DNA of 64,000 nt from positions 2,628,501-2,692,500 of the forward strand of contig NZ_CP011058.1 of the NCBI RefSeq assembly GCF_000961095.1, read 5' to 3'. Position 1 is the first letter of the stretch; the number at the start of each line of letters is the position of its first letter. Positions 1 through 8,047 of this stretch are shown here, one piece after another. The notes below the pieces were generated by a model that was not told the DNA's origin, ran no database searches, and worked only from the letters and a program-made list of their open reading frames with translations. A program made the translations under genes and the position numbers. This DNA comes from Paenibacillus beijingensis. Lineage in GTDB: Bacteria > Bacillota > Bacilli > Paenibacillales > Paenibacillaceae.

Positions 1-1233
1 GGCGCTTCGACTGAAGCGCAAGCGGGGCAAAACGTCGAGCTGCGCTTCGCCTGGTGGGGAAGCCAAGGCCGGCATGACCGGACGCTGAAATTGATCGACA
101 AGTTCCAGGAGCTTCACCCGAACATCAAGATTAAACCCGAATATACGAGCTTCGACGGCTATTGGGAAAAGCTGTCCACTCAGGTCGCTGCCAATAACGC
201 GCCTGACATTATGCAAATGAGCATTCTGTACATTAAGGAATACTCGGACCGCGGCGTGCTTGGAGACATGAAGCCTTACTTGAATGCGGAATTGAACGTC
301 ACCGATCTGAACAAGGACGTGCTCGACAACCAGGGTACGATCGGCGGCAAGCTGACCGGATTGCCGGTATCCGATAACGCTTCCGTCATGATTTACAACA
401 AAGAAATGTACCAGCAGGCGGGCGTTGAGCCTCCGAAGATGGACATGACGTGGCAGGAGTATTTCGATAAAGCGCGCGAAATCAAGTCCAAGCTGGGCAA
501 AAACGTATACGGCTCGCTCGATTTTTCGACCTCGCTCGAAGGCTTTATGTACTACCTCTTTTCGGTCGGAGATACGCTGTACAAAGACAACAGGCTTGGC
601 TATAACGACCAAAACCTGGTCAACTGGCTGAAAATGTGGGACGACGCCCGCAAAGAAGGCATCGTTCCGCCGGCCGCGATGAGTGCTTCATTCCTGCCGA
701 TCGGGAACGCCGATCCGAATAAAGACGCATTAATGAAAGGCGTCGTACCGATTATGGGCCCGCAATTTACAGCCACCTTCCCCGCTTACGAAAATGTGAT
801 GAAAGACAAGATCGATATGGTCTCTTATCCGAAAGACAAGCATACCGGCAGCGTGTTGGAAACGGCGATGTTCCTTTCCACTTCCGCCAAGACGGCGCAT
901 CCGAAAGAAGCCGCCATGTTTATGGACTTCTTCCTGAATTCGACGGAAGCGGCCGATATTCTTGGAACGGACCGGGGTCTGCCGGAAAACAAAAAAATAT
1001 TGGAGTATTTGACTCCCGGCTTTACGGATCGGGACAAAAAAATGGTAAACATGCTGCAGCATGTATCGAGCATTCACCCTTCCTGGTACGATGCCGGACC
1101 GAAAGGCGCGGGCGAAGTGACGAAGCTGTTCGAACAAATGGTTCAAAAGGGGCAGTTCGGCAAAGCGTCGATCGAAGAAGTCGTCGCCGATTTCCGTAAG
1201 GAAGCCGACAAAATTTTTGAGAAGAACAATTAA
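1..1233 (+). CDS. Sugar ABC transporter substrate-binding protein (5' truncated)
   Basis: The reading frame is open from base 1, so the start codon, signal peptide and lipobox lie outside the window; 410 residues are visible. The mature protein starts with a strand reading LRFAWWGSQGR, followed by a segment like FQELHPNIKIKPEY, typical of family 1 extracellular sugar-binding proteins. These proteins sit on the outer membrane face and deliver oligosaccharides or sugars to a MalF/MalG-type permease. The permease genes should lie upstream. The genes that follow on the same strand (two dehydrogenases, NagA-like and NagB-like enzymes) suggest an amino-sugar or modified-sugar ligand, but the ligand is not readable from sequence. 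Confidence 0.9.
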   Translation, partial: GASTEAQAGQNVELRFAWWGSQGRHDRTLKLIDKFQELHPNIKIKPEYTSFDGYWEKLSTQVAANNAPDIMQMSILYIKEYSDRGVLGDMKPYLNAELNVTDLNKDVLDNQGTIGGKLTGLPVSDNASVMIYNKEMYQQAGVEPPKMDMTWQEYFDKAREIKSKLGKNVYGSLDFSTSLEGFMYYLFSVGDTLYKDNRLGYNDQNLVNWLKMWDDARKEGIVPPAAMSASFLPIGNADPNKDALMKGVVPIMGPQFTATFPAYENVMKDKIDMVSYPKDKHTGSVLETAMFLSTSAKTAHPKEAAMFMDFFLNSTEAADILGTDRGLPENKKILEYLTPGFTDRDKKMVNMLQHVSSIHPSWYDAGPKGAGEVTKLFEQMVQKGQFGKASIEEVVADFRKEADKIFEKNN

Positions 1234-1322
1234 TTTCATCGGTTCAATAGAGAAGACCGCTTAACAAGCGGGCTTCTGTAGTTTCACACGACATTTTTTG
1301 CGAAAAGGGGACCATTGCTAAA

Positions 1323-2324
1323 GTGAATACACGTCAGTTTTCGATTATCGGTTGCCAGCACGCGCATATCGGAATTTTCATTGGCGAGATGCTGGAGCTC
1401 GGCTACAGCTGCGCCGGCATTTATGAAGAGGAGAATCATGAGCTAGCCCGGAGCTTCGCGGACAAATTCGGAATTCCGGTCGTCAATGATAAAGAACAAT
1501 TGCTCTCGGATTCCGTCGAGATCGTCGGGTGCGCATCGATAAACGATGAAAAAATCGGTGTAATTGAAATGTGCGAAAGCCGTGGGAAGCACATCATGCT
1601 CGATAAACCGGCGGTCACGAGCGCCGAAGGGCTGGAGCGTTTGAAGGCCGTGATCGGGAGAGGGCGCATTCAAGTCGGCATGCTGCTGACGGAACGGTTT
1701 CATCCGGCTATTTACACGCTGAAGCAGCAGATCAAGCAGGGCGTGCTTGGCGATATTGTCACGATCGGGATGCGGAAGCCGCACCGTTTGGACGCGGCAA
1801 AGCGGCCGGCGTGGTTTTTTTCGAAACGGCAGTCGGGCGGCATCCTGATCGATCTGCTCGTGCACGATTTCGATCTGCTCCGCTGGCTCACCGGCAAAGA
1901 AATCGATACGGCGGAAGGGGTGGTGGGAAAAACGATTTTACCCGAGCATCCTTCCTTTTATAACACGGTCAGCCTGCAGGTTGTGATGCAAGAGGGTGTC
2001 GTTGCCCAGCTTTATGCCGACTGGCATACGCCGCAGAAGAGCTGGACGTGGGGAGACGGCCGCATCTTCGTTACCGGAACGGAAGGATTTGCGGAGTTGA
2101 GGCTGTCGGGCGATCCTTTCGTCTCGGAAGACGCATTAATGCTGCAGATTACGAACCGCGAAGCGCCCGCTATCGTTCCTCTCGTTCAGCCTCCTTGTTC
2201 GATTACGGCCGATTTTATCCGGCGCATTCAGGGCTTCGATTCCATTCTCACGCACGATGATATTGTGAAAACGTCGGAAGCGGCGGTTGCTGCAGACCAA
2301 CGGGCGAAGTATGTGAAAAAGTGA
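1323..2324 (+). CDS. Gfo/Idh/MocA family oxidoreductase
   Basis: A 333-residue protein with a GTG start and an AAGGGG ribosome site about 13 bases upstream. The N-terminus (FSIIGCQHAHIG) is a modified Rossmann dinucleotide motif, and DKPAVT near residue 100 is the family's conserved Lys-Pro motif. Family members are NAD(P)-dependent dehydrogenases acting on sugars, inositols or glycosides. The Rossmann glycines are less canonical than in the second copy at 2776, so the substrate or cofactor geometry probably differs. It lies 89 bases after the binding protein in the same direction and is probably in the same operon. A long palindrome begins 8 bases after the stop codon. Confidence 0.85.
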   Translation: MNTRQFSIIGCQHAHIGIFIGEMLELGYSCAGIYEEENHELARSFADKFGIPVVNDKEQLLSDSVEIVGCASINDEKIGVIEMCESRGKHIMLDKPAVTSAEGLERLKAVIGRGRIQVGMLLTERFHPAIYTLKQQIKQGVLGDIVTIGMRKPHRLDAAKRPAWFFSKRQSGGILIDLLVHDFDLLRWLTGKEIDTAEGVVGKTILPEHPSFYNTVSLQVVMQEGVVAQLYADWHTPQKSWTWGDGRIFVTGTEGFAELRLSGDPFVSEDALMLQITNREAPAIVPLVQPPCSITADFIRRIQGFDSILTHDDIVKTSEAAVAADQRAKYVKK

Positions 2325-2331
2325 CCGCTGC

Positions 2332-2450
2332 GCGGCTGACTTGTGCTTCCGATCGCTGTTGTCCCCGGATTTCTTGGATCGTACCGCATAGCGGTAGAAA
2401 TCCCGGGACAAAGGCGAACGCTGACACTTCTCCAGTCACAAGTCAGCCGC
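2332..2450. repeat. Long imperfect palindrome (intergenic repeat element)
   Basis: The outer arms GCGGCTGACTTGTG (2332-2345) and CACAAGTCAGCCGC (2437-2450) are perfectly complementary. Inner arms carrying TGTCCCCGGATTTCT and its near complement extend the pairing around a short centre. It starts just after the stop codon, so its RNA could act as a 3' stem or partial terminator inside the operon. A related GTCCCCGGATTCT core occurs at 11755. I infer a dispersed palindromic element; no coding capacity was seen. Confidence 0.75.
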
Positions 2451-2572
2451 TCCGCTCTGTTTTTCACGGGGGAGGGAGCAGACGCCGCTGCGCCCGCTTC
2501 ACGTTTTTGGGGCGGAGAGCAGGGCCACTGCGCGGGAGACGCGCTGGCCGGAAGAATCAAAAGAACTAACCA

Positions 2573-2755
2573 AGAATGAAATGAACGAATTAGAAAATGA
2601 ACTGATCAAAGAATGCAACGAAATGATAAAGACTGAAATGAATGAACTTATAAAGATTGAACTTATAAAGATTGAACTTATAAAGATTGAACTGAATTTG
2701 TAAAAAATGAAATGGACTTAAAAAGACTGATGACTTAAAAAGACATATGAACTTA
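2573..2755. repeat. Low-complexity AT-rich tandem repeat between operon genes
   Basis: The stretch is made of degenerate units of the type (a)atgaa / acttaaaaaga. Within it a 15-base unit, GAACTTATAAAGATT, is repeated three times exactly at 2644-2688. Base composition differs sharply from the flanking GC-rich genes. No gene is supported here; a copy-number-variable spacer is likely. Confidence 0.8.
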
Positions 2756-2775
2756 TCAAGAAGGGAGCTGCGGCA

Positions 2776-3816
2776 ATGAAAAGCGAAAGAACAACGAAGT
2801 TCGCCATCGTCGGATGCGGCGTCATTGCGGAAATTCACGCGGGTGCGATTCATGATATCGAGGAGGCCGAACTGGTCGCCGTTTGCGAGACGGATCCGGT
2901 GAAAGGGCGGCAATTTGCCGATAAACACGGCGGCAAATTGTACGGCCGGTTGGAGGAGATGCTGCAGGATAACGAAATCGAGGTCGTTTGCATTTGCACG
3001 CCGAGCGGGCTGCACGCGGAGCAGACGATCTTGGCCGCAAGAGCGGGAAAGCACGTGCTGGTCGAAAAGCCGATGGCGATTCTGCTGGATGATGCGCATC
3101 TGATGATCCGCGAATACCGGGAACATAAAGTGTTACTAGGCACGATTTTTCCAAGAAGAATGTCGCCGGCAGCTCAATTTTTAAAGAAATGGATCGCGGA
3201 CGGCGGGCTCGGCAAGTTGAGTCTGTGCGATGCATACGTGAAAATTTTCCGCAGCCAGCAGTATTACGACAGCGCCGGCTGGAGAGGAACGTGGGCATTC
3301 GACGGCGGCGGGGCGATGATGAATCAGGGAATTCATACGGTCGATCTGCTGCAATGGCTCGTCGGTCCGGTAAAGACGATCTACGGACGCGCGAACACGC
3401 TGCTGAGACAAATCGAGGTAGAGGATACGGCTGTGTCGCTGCTCGGCTTCCACAATGGGGCGATGGGCGTGCTGGAGATTACGACGACTGCATTTCCGGA
3501 TTTCGGCCAACGGGTGGAGATCCACGGGGAAAGAGGCTCTGTTATTTATAAAGAGGACAGCATTGAATTGTTGAAGGTCGATGGGGAAGAAGTGCAAATT
3601 CCGGCGTTTGAACCGTTCAATGTCATCCCGGACGGACACCGCATTCAAATCCGAGACATGGCTTTAGCCGTGCAGGAAAATCGCGAGCCGATCGTTCCAG
3701 GTGAAGAAGGAATCCATGCGCTGGAAATCATTCTTGGCACCTACGAATCTTCCAAGCGACAAAGCGAAGTCGTGCTGAACGGCAAAAGCGGTGATCTGTA
3801 TGAGACTTCGAGGTAA
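2776..3816 (+). CDS. Gfo/Idh/MocA family oxidoreductase
   Basis: A 346-residue protein with an ATG start preceded by AAGGGAG. The N-terminal Rossmann motif is FAIVGCGVIAEIHAG, and EKPMAI near residue 98 gives the catalytic-site Lys-Pro pair. The segment GGGAMMNQGIHTVDLLQW in the C-terminal half carries the family's conserved His region. It is a canonical NAD(P)-dependent sugar or cyclitol dehydrogenase. It overlaps the next gene by 17 bases, indicating translational coupling with the NagA-like enzyme. Having two different family members in one operon often means an oxidation and a later reduction, giving epimerisation or keto-intermediate chemistry; that is inference. Confidence 0.9.
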   Translation: MKSERTTKFAIVGCGVIAEIHAGAIHDIEEAELVAVCETDPVKGRQFADKHGGKLYGRLEEMLQDNEIEVVCICTPSGLHAEQTILAARAGKHVLVEKPMAILLDDAHLMIREYREHKVLLGTIFPRRMSPAAQFLKKWIADGGLGKLSLCDAYVKIFRSQQYYDSAGWRGTWAFDGGGAMMNQGIHTVDLLQWLVGPVKTIYGRANTLLRQIEVEDTAVSLLGFHNGAMGVLEITTTAFPDFGQRVEIHGERGSVIYKEDSIELLKVDGEEVQIPAFEPFNVIPDGHRIQIRDMALAVQENREPIVPGEEGIHALEIILGTYESSKRQSEVVLNGKSGDLYETSR

Positions 3817-4948
3817 ACGGTTCGACACCGGTGAGCCGGTTGAAGTGGAGCTGCATAACCGTTTGATCGCTTCGGTCAAACCGGCACTGCCGGAAGCGGA
3901 TCTTCCATGGATATCCCCCGGCTGGATCGATCTGCAGGTCAACGGATTTAACGGATTCGACTTTAACGGCGAAACGACGTCGGTTCAGGATGTCGTCGGG
4001 GTTACGGAATCGCTGTATGAAAAAGGCGTCACCCGCTATTTGCCGACGGTCATAACCGGCAGCTTCGAGCGGATCAAGCAGGCGATGGCGACGATCTCGC
4101 AGGCGTGCGAACGTCATGCTTCCATCAACCGGGCGGTCATCGGCATACATCTGGAAGGGCCGTATGTTTCCGGCGAAGACGGCCCCCGAGGAGCGCATGA
4201 CAAAGACTACGTCCGGGACCCGGACTGGAATGAGTTTATGGAATGGCAGGAGGCGTCGGGACACCGGATCCGGCTCGTTACCGTTGCGCCGGAAAGAGAA
4301 GGCGCGATTTCGTTTATTGAAAAGCTGACGGAAGCCGGTATTGCGGTCAGCATCGGTCATACATGCGCTTCGCGGGAAGAGCTGGATACCGCCGCTGCCG
4401 CGGGAGCGGCGTGCTCCACGCATCTGGGGAACGGCGCGCATCCCCGTCTGCCGAGACATCCGAATTATATTTGGAATCAGCTCGCGGACGACCGGTTGTG
4501 GGGCACCTTTATTGCCGACGGCCACCATTTAAGTCCGGATGTCCTGAAGGCGATGCTGCGGGCGAAGCGGAATAAATTTATATTGGTCAGCGATAGTGTG
4601 AAGTTCGGCGGCATGGCGCCGGGCCGGTATTCCAGCGTGATCGGAGATCAGGTCGAGCTCCATCCCAGCGGCCGGCTTACGCCGATCGACAACCCGCTTA
4701 TTTTGGCGGGTTCGGCGCAGGCTTTGGATGTCGGCGTCGCCAATGCGATCCGGATTGCCGGCATTTCATTGAAGGAAGCGGTTGAAGCCGTTACGCAACG
4801 TCCCGCAAGCGTGCTTCGTTTGCCTGACCAGGGGTGGCTGCAAACGGGTCAGGAGGCGAACTTTACGCTGTTTAACGGCCCCGGCGATCAGGGGGAATTG
4901 ACAATCGCAATGGTGATCGCGGGCGGGGAAGCGAAATATAAACGATAA
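3800..4948 (+). CDS. N-acetylglucosamine-6-phosphate deacetylase-like amidohydrolase
   Basis: An amidohydrolase of 382 residues from the ATG at 3800 (a GTG at 3791 is the alternative). Visible NagA landmarks are DLQVNG in the first barrel strand, HLEGPYVS (metal-binding Glu near 119), SIGHT and THLGNG (metal-binding histidines) and LVSDS (catalytic Asp). NagA removes acetate from GlcNAc-6-phosphate in the cytosol. HLGNGAHPRLPR replaces the usual HLYNAM segment, a subfamily difference that may affect the substrate. The start lies inside the preceding gene and a NagB-like gene follows 23 bases later, so the pair could convert an N-acetyl amino sugar phosphate to a keto sugar phosphate plus ammonia. 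Confidence 0.85.
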   Translation: MRLRGKRFDTGEPVEVELHNRLIASVKPALPEADLPWISPGWIDLQVNGFNGFDFNGETTSVQDVVGVTESLYEKGVTRYLPTVITGSFERIKQAMATISQACERHASINRAVIGIHLEGPYVSGEDGPRGAHDKDYVRDPDWNEFMEWQEASGHRIRLVTVAPEREGAISFIEKLTEAGIAVSIGHTCASREELDTAAAAGAACSTHLGNGAHPRLPRHPNYIWNQLADDRLWGTFIADGHHLSPDVLKAMLRAKRNKFILVSDSVKFGGMAPGRYSSVIGDQVELHPSGRLTPIDNPLILAGSAQALDVGVANAIRIAGISLKEAVEAVTQRPASVLRLPDQGWLQTGQEANFTLFNGPGDQGELTIAMVIAGGEAKYKR

Positions 4949-4971
4949 TTACGATGCAAGGAGGGAGCTGG

Positions 4972-5745
4972 ATGACGATCGTCAGCAAGCCCGAACGGAG
5001 TTTCAACGCGGAAAAGCTAAAGGTGCGCGTTTATTCGGACCGGCGCACGTTGGGCGAGACGGCAGCGATAGAGGCGGCGGAAGCGATCCGCAGCCGGTTG
5101 AAGGAGAGGGAGGGAGTACGGATCGTGTTTGCGGCGGCTCCATCCCAGAACGAATTTCTGGAACAGTTGTGCCGGGAGAAAGGGATCGACTGGAAACGGG
5201 TAACCGCATTCCATATGGACGAATATATCGGATTGCCGCAGCAGTCGCCGCAGCGATTTTCGGAGTTTCTGAAACGGAGTATTTTTGACCGGGTCAATCC
5301 CGGGACTGTGCATCTGATCGACGGCGCCGAAGAGGCGGAGGCCGAATGCCGCAGGTACGCCGGGCTGCTGCAGGAAGCTGAAATCGATTTTGTTTTTCTT
5401 GGGATCGGAGAGAACGGACATCTGGCTTTTAACGATCCGCCCGTGGCCGATTTTGCCGATCCTTATCCTGTCAAACCGGTGCTGCTGGACGAAGCTTGCC
5501 GGCGGCAGCAGGTGAACGACGGCTGTTTCCCGGATTTGGATTCGGTTCCGACGCATGCGCTGACGTTAACGATTCCGATGCTGCTGTCCGCCTCCCGGTT
5601 GTTTTGCATGGTGCCGGGGCCGACCAAAAAGCAGGCCGTTCTCGATACATTAACAAGTCCTCTGTCCCCGGCATGTCCGGCAACGATTTTGCGTACGCAT
5701 CCCGACTGCACTCTTTATGTCGATAAGGACTCGTTTGGGCGTTAA
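4972..5745 (+). CDS. Glucosamine-6-phosphate deaminase-like (NagB/6-phosphogluconolactonase fold)
   Basis: A 257-residue protein. The start at 4972 is preferred over the in-frame ATG at 4954 because a strong AAGGAGGG lies between them, 6-7 bases before 4972. Family signatures are FHMDEYIGL (Asp region near residue 80) and LGIGENGHLAFNDPP, which holds the catalytic His. The enzyme isomerises and deaminates glucosamine-6-phosphate to fructose-6-phosphate. It is the last gene of the operon and is followed by a terminator at 5755. The N-terminus is longer and less typical than in classical NagB, so the actual amino sugar may differ. Confidence 0.85.
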   Translation: MTIVSKPERSFNAEKLKVRVYSDRRTLGETAAIEAAEAIRSRLKEREGVRIVFAAAPSQNEFLEQLCREKGIDWKRVTAFHMDEYIGLPQQSPQRFSEFLKRSIFDRVNPGTVHLIDGAEEAEAECRRYAGLLQEAEIDFVFLGIGENGHLAFNDPPVADFADPYPVKPVLLDEACRRQQVNDGCFPDLDSVPTHALTLTIPMLLSASRLFCMVPGPTKKQAVLDTLTSPLSPACPATILRTHPDCTLYVDKDSFGR

Positions 5746-5754
5746 GCGTATCCT

Positions 5755-5821
5755 CCTCTCTGTTTTGGCAGCGGCAAGAAGATCGGTCTTTCTCTTCGCT
5801 GCCTGCCGGAGAGGTTTTTTT
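5755..5821 (+). terminator. Rho-independent terminator after the NagB-like gene
   Basis: Two nested inverted repeats, CCTCTC/GAGAGG and GGCAGCG/CGCTGCC, are followed by a seven-T run. It closes the amino-sugar operon. Confidence 0.85.
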
Positions 5822-5911
5822 GTGGTATAGTGGTGGGGGTACAAGCTGCGAACGGAAAAGATGAATTCACACTCTTCTTACAGAGCGATGAACAAATGGG
5901 AGTGTAACATT

Positions 5912-6844
5912 TTGGCGAAATTGAATAAATCGATTTACTTGATCCCGGTTATGGTCATCATTTCTTGGGGATTAAATGTAGTGATGGTCAAGTTTCTGAC
6001 TCAAAACATTCAGCCGATGCATGCCGCTGCGATCCGAATGCTTTGCGCCGGCATTGCGCTGCTGCCGTTCGTATGGAAAAAATACGGGTTTTATAAACCT
6101 AACGCCAAGCAATGGGGTCTGCTGCTGCTGATCGGGCTTTGCATGATCGCCCTTCATCAGGCGCTACTCGCCTATGGAGTCGTGTCGACGTCGGCCGCCA
6201 ACGCGTCGCTCATTCTCGGCTTGAATCCGCTGACGACCGCGCTGCTTGCATCCATTTTCATTGGCGAAACGTTTACGCTGAAGCTGTTTGCCGGGATTCT
6301 GCTCGGATTTTCCGGCGTCGTTCTCGTCGTCCTGAACGGATCGGACCCTTCGGTCGGTTTTTCGGGTTCGGGAGATTTCATTATGGTGCTGTCGATGCTG
6401 GCTTATGTGGCCGGAGGGCTGTTCATCAAAAAGATTACGGCCACCTCGATCCCGACGCTAGTGGTGACCGCTTACTCCACGCTGATCGGCGCCGTGCTGC
6501 TCAATATCGGGACGGTCGTCTACTTCGGGCCGGCGTCGTATGCGGGGCAACATTTTTCGCCCGCGATTTGGACGGTCATGCTGCTGTCGGCCTGGGTGGC
6601 CACTTCGCTCGGCACGCTCGGCTGGAGCTACAGCATCAAGATGCTCGGTGTGAGCCGCACCGCCATGTTTTTGAACGGCCTGCCGTTTACGAGCATGATT
6701 GGAGGCTATCTGTTTTTGCACGAGAAGCTCGGCTGGATTCACGCGGCCGCTTTTATCCTGACGACGCTCGGTATTATAATCGGGACGGTGAAGTTCCGCA
6801 GGCTAAATGCAGCCACTGTAAAGGGGCGCTCCGTTAATTCCTGA
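5912..6844 (+). CDS. EamA/DMT family transporter
   Basis: An integral membrane protein of 310 residues from a TTG at 5912, chosen because GGGAGTG lies 7 bases upstream; ATGs at 5861 and 5888 have no comparable site. About ten hydrophobic segments form two EamA repeats, the first starting YLIPVMVIISWGLNVV. Family members export or import metabolites such as amino acids or nucleotides. It stands alone between a terminator and the small gene at 6920, so context gives no substrate. A second EamA protein is encoded at 33854. Confidence 0.85.
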   Translation: MAKLNKSIYLIPVMVIISWGLNVVMVKFLTQNIQPMHAAAIRMLCAGIALLPFVWKKYGFYKPNAKQWGLLLLIGLCMIALHQALLAYGVVSTSAANASLILGLNPLTTALLASIFIGETFTLKLFAGILLGFSGVVLVVLNGSDPSVGFSGSGDFIMVLSMLAYVAGGLFIKKITATSIPTLVVTAYSTLIGAVLLNIGTVVYFGPASYAGQHFSPAIWTVMLLSAWVATSLGTLGWSYSIKMLGVSRTAMFLNGLPFTSMIGGYLFLHEKLGWIHAAAFILTTLGIIIGTVKFRRLNAATVKGRSVNS

Positions 6845-6919
6845 CGGGCGGGATCATTCCGGCAGCGGCCCCGAGGCAGCGACTGCATATTCAAATGAAA
6901 ATTCAGAGGTGCTGACCGC

Positions 6920-7156
6920 ATGGAAACGACGGCGCAACAGGTTGCCGAATGGATGATCGAAGAAATTAAATTCAAGGGCAATCTTTATCAAAGCGATGCG
7001 ATCGACTACGTAAGAGCTCATTTCGGGGAGCAGTTTGTGTTTGTGAATGAAAACGGCAACGCCTCGCTTTCCAAAGAGGTGAAGAAAGCGTTCCGCAAGC
7101 TGCACCGCGGCAAAGTCGCATGGGACCGAGACGGCTTTTTTTGGGCATGGACGTAA
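6920..7156 (+). CDS. Small conserved protein (DUF6953-like)
   Basis: A 78-residue soluble protein with an ATG start and AGAGGTG upstream. It has an amphipathic N-terminal helix (AQQVAEWMIEEI), a motif GNLYQSDAIDYV, and ends in KVAWDRDGFFWAW, which I recall from small Firmicute proteins labelled DUF6953. The size and order of segments resemble a winged-helix or swapped-helix fold, but no function is known. It has its own terminator at 7184 and looks monocistronic. Confidence 0.75.
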   Translation: METTAQQVAEWMIEEIKFKGNLYQSDAIDYVRAHFGEQFVFVNENGNASLSKEVKKAFRKLHRGKVAWDRDGFFWAWT

Positions 7157-7183
7157 TGTCAGATTGGCTCAATCCGTTCGGAC

Positions 7184-7230
7184 AGATCTTCAAATTCCGC
7201 CTGTCGGGCGCATTTGGAGATCTTTTTTTT
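7184..7230 (+). terminator. Rho-independent terminator
   Basis: AGATCTTCAAAT and ATTTGGAGATCT form a stem followed by eight T. It ends the transcript of the small gene at 6920. Confidence 0.9.
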
Positions 7231-7258
7231 ACCCAAACCTCCCAATTTTAATCTAAGC

Positions 7259-7287
7259 TTTACATAAAGTTGATACCGGGCTAATAA
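7259..7287 (+). promoter_or_regulatory. Sigma-A-type promoter for glpP
   Basis: TTTACA (7259-7264) and TAATAA (7282-7287) are separated by 17 bases, about 50 bases before the glpP start. No attenuator is visible between this promoter and glpP. Confidence 0.6.
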
Positions 7288-7338
7288 ACGAGAGGTAGAC
7301 TTGCCTTGTAGCAAAGCAGTTGAAAAGAGGTAGCTAAG

Positions 7339-7875
7339 GTGAACGATTATCCGGTGATTGCATCCATTACGGAAGAACGCCAAGTCGAAAAAGCGGCTGC
7401 ATGCGGAGTCCGAAGAGTCAATCTGATGACGGGCACCATCAATAACTTAGGACAGATTGTCGGGCGGCTGCACGATTCCGGCAAGCAGGTTTTCGTCCAC
7501 GTCGAAATGGTCGGCGGAATCGGAAGAGACGCTGCGGCCATCCAGTATTTAGCGAATGCGTTCAAAATCGACGGCATCATTACAACGAAGAGCAACGCCG
7601 TCGCTACGGCCAAGCAGGTCGGGATTTCAAGCATCCAGCGGGTATTCGCGATCGATTCCGCCGCGGTGGAAACGGCGCTCCGCATGATCAAATCGTGCGG
7701 TCCCGACGAAGTGGAGCTGATGCCCGGTTTAATGCCGAGGATCATCCGCGAGATGAAGATGAAGATTAAACAGCCTCTCATTGTCGGCGGGCTCATCCGC
7801 CATGATGACGAAATCAAGGCTGCGCTTGAAAGCGGCGCGGATTACGTGTCCATCGGCAACGACTATTTCTGGTAA
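7339..7875 (+). CDS. glpP: Glycerol-3-phosphate-responsive antiterminator GlpP
   Basis: A 178-residue TIM-barrel RNA-binding regulator of the GlpP family, with a GTG start after GAGGTAG. Family landmarks are VIASI near the N-terminus, FVHVEMVGGIGRD, GIITTKSN, and a C-terminal phosphate-binding GADYVSIGNDYFW. In Bacillus, GlpP with glycerol-3-phosphate binds leader mRNA of glp genes and prevents termination. A terminator-containing leader lies directly downstream (7907-7991), ahead of a phosphatase, phosphodiesterase and ABC importer operon, so GlpP probably controls its neighbours. Length matches the family. Confidence 0.93.
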   Translation: MNDYPVIASITEERQVEKAAACGVRRVNLMTGTINNLGQIVGRLHDSGKQVFVHVEMVGGIGRDAAAIQYLANAFKIDGIITTKSNAVATAKQVGISSIQRVFAIDSAAVETALRMIKSCGPDEVELMPGLMPRIIREMKMKIKQPLIVGGLIRHDDEIKAALESGADYVSIGNDYFW

Positions 7876-7906
7876 TATCTTCAACTTTTATAACAGGCCA
7901 TCCGGG

Positions 7907-7991
7907 TGGAGACGATGAGAAAACCCAGCGGTCAGCAAAATCACCTTCCTCTTCTTTGTTATGACAGAGGCAAGGGGTTTTCTGGAGCTGG
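7907..7991 (+). promoter_or_regulatory. Attenuator leader, probable GlpP target
   Basis: CCTTCCTCT (7944-7952) pairs with AGAGGCAAGG (7966-7975), the stem being flanked by AAAA and TTTT, and is followed by a T-rich tract ending in seven T at about 7992-7998. Upstream, GAGAAAACCC (7917-7926) can pair with GGGGTTTTCT (7974-7983), and CCCAGC can pair with GCTGG before the last T run. These are competing folds. The arrangement matches a GlpP-controlled leader; GlpP binding itself is inferred from the adjacent gene. Confidence 0.65.
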
Positions 7992-8047
7992 TTTTTTTGC
8001 GCGGAACAAAAGTAGGGCAATTGGTAAAGAAGGAGAACGCATTTAAA

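Noticed and set aside
6112..6837. Long second-frame open reading frame inside the EamA gene
   Set aside because: Arg/His-rich translation typical of a shadow of a GC-rich gene; the EamA frame explains the region.
7961..8047. In-frame ATG at 7961 as start of the HAD phosphatase
   Set aside because: It lies in the loop of the leader terminator and lacks a ribosome site; GTG 8048 follows AAGGAG.
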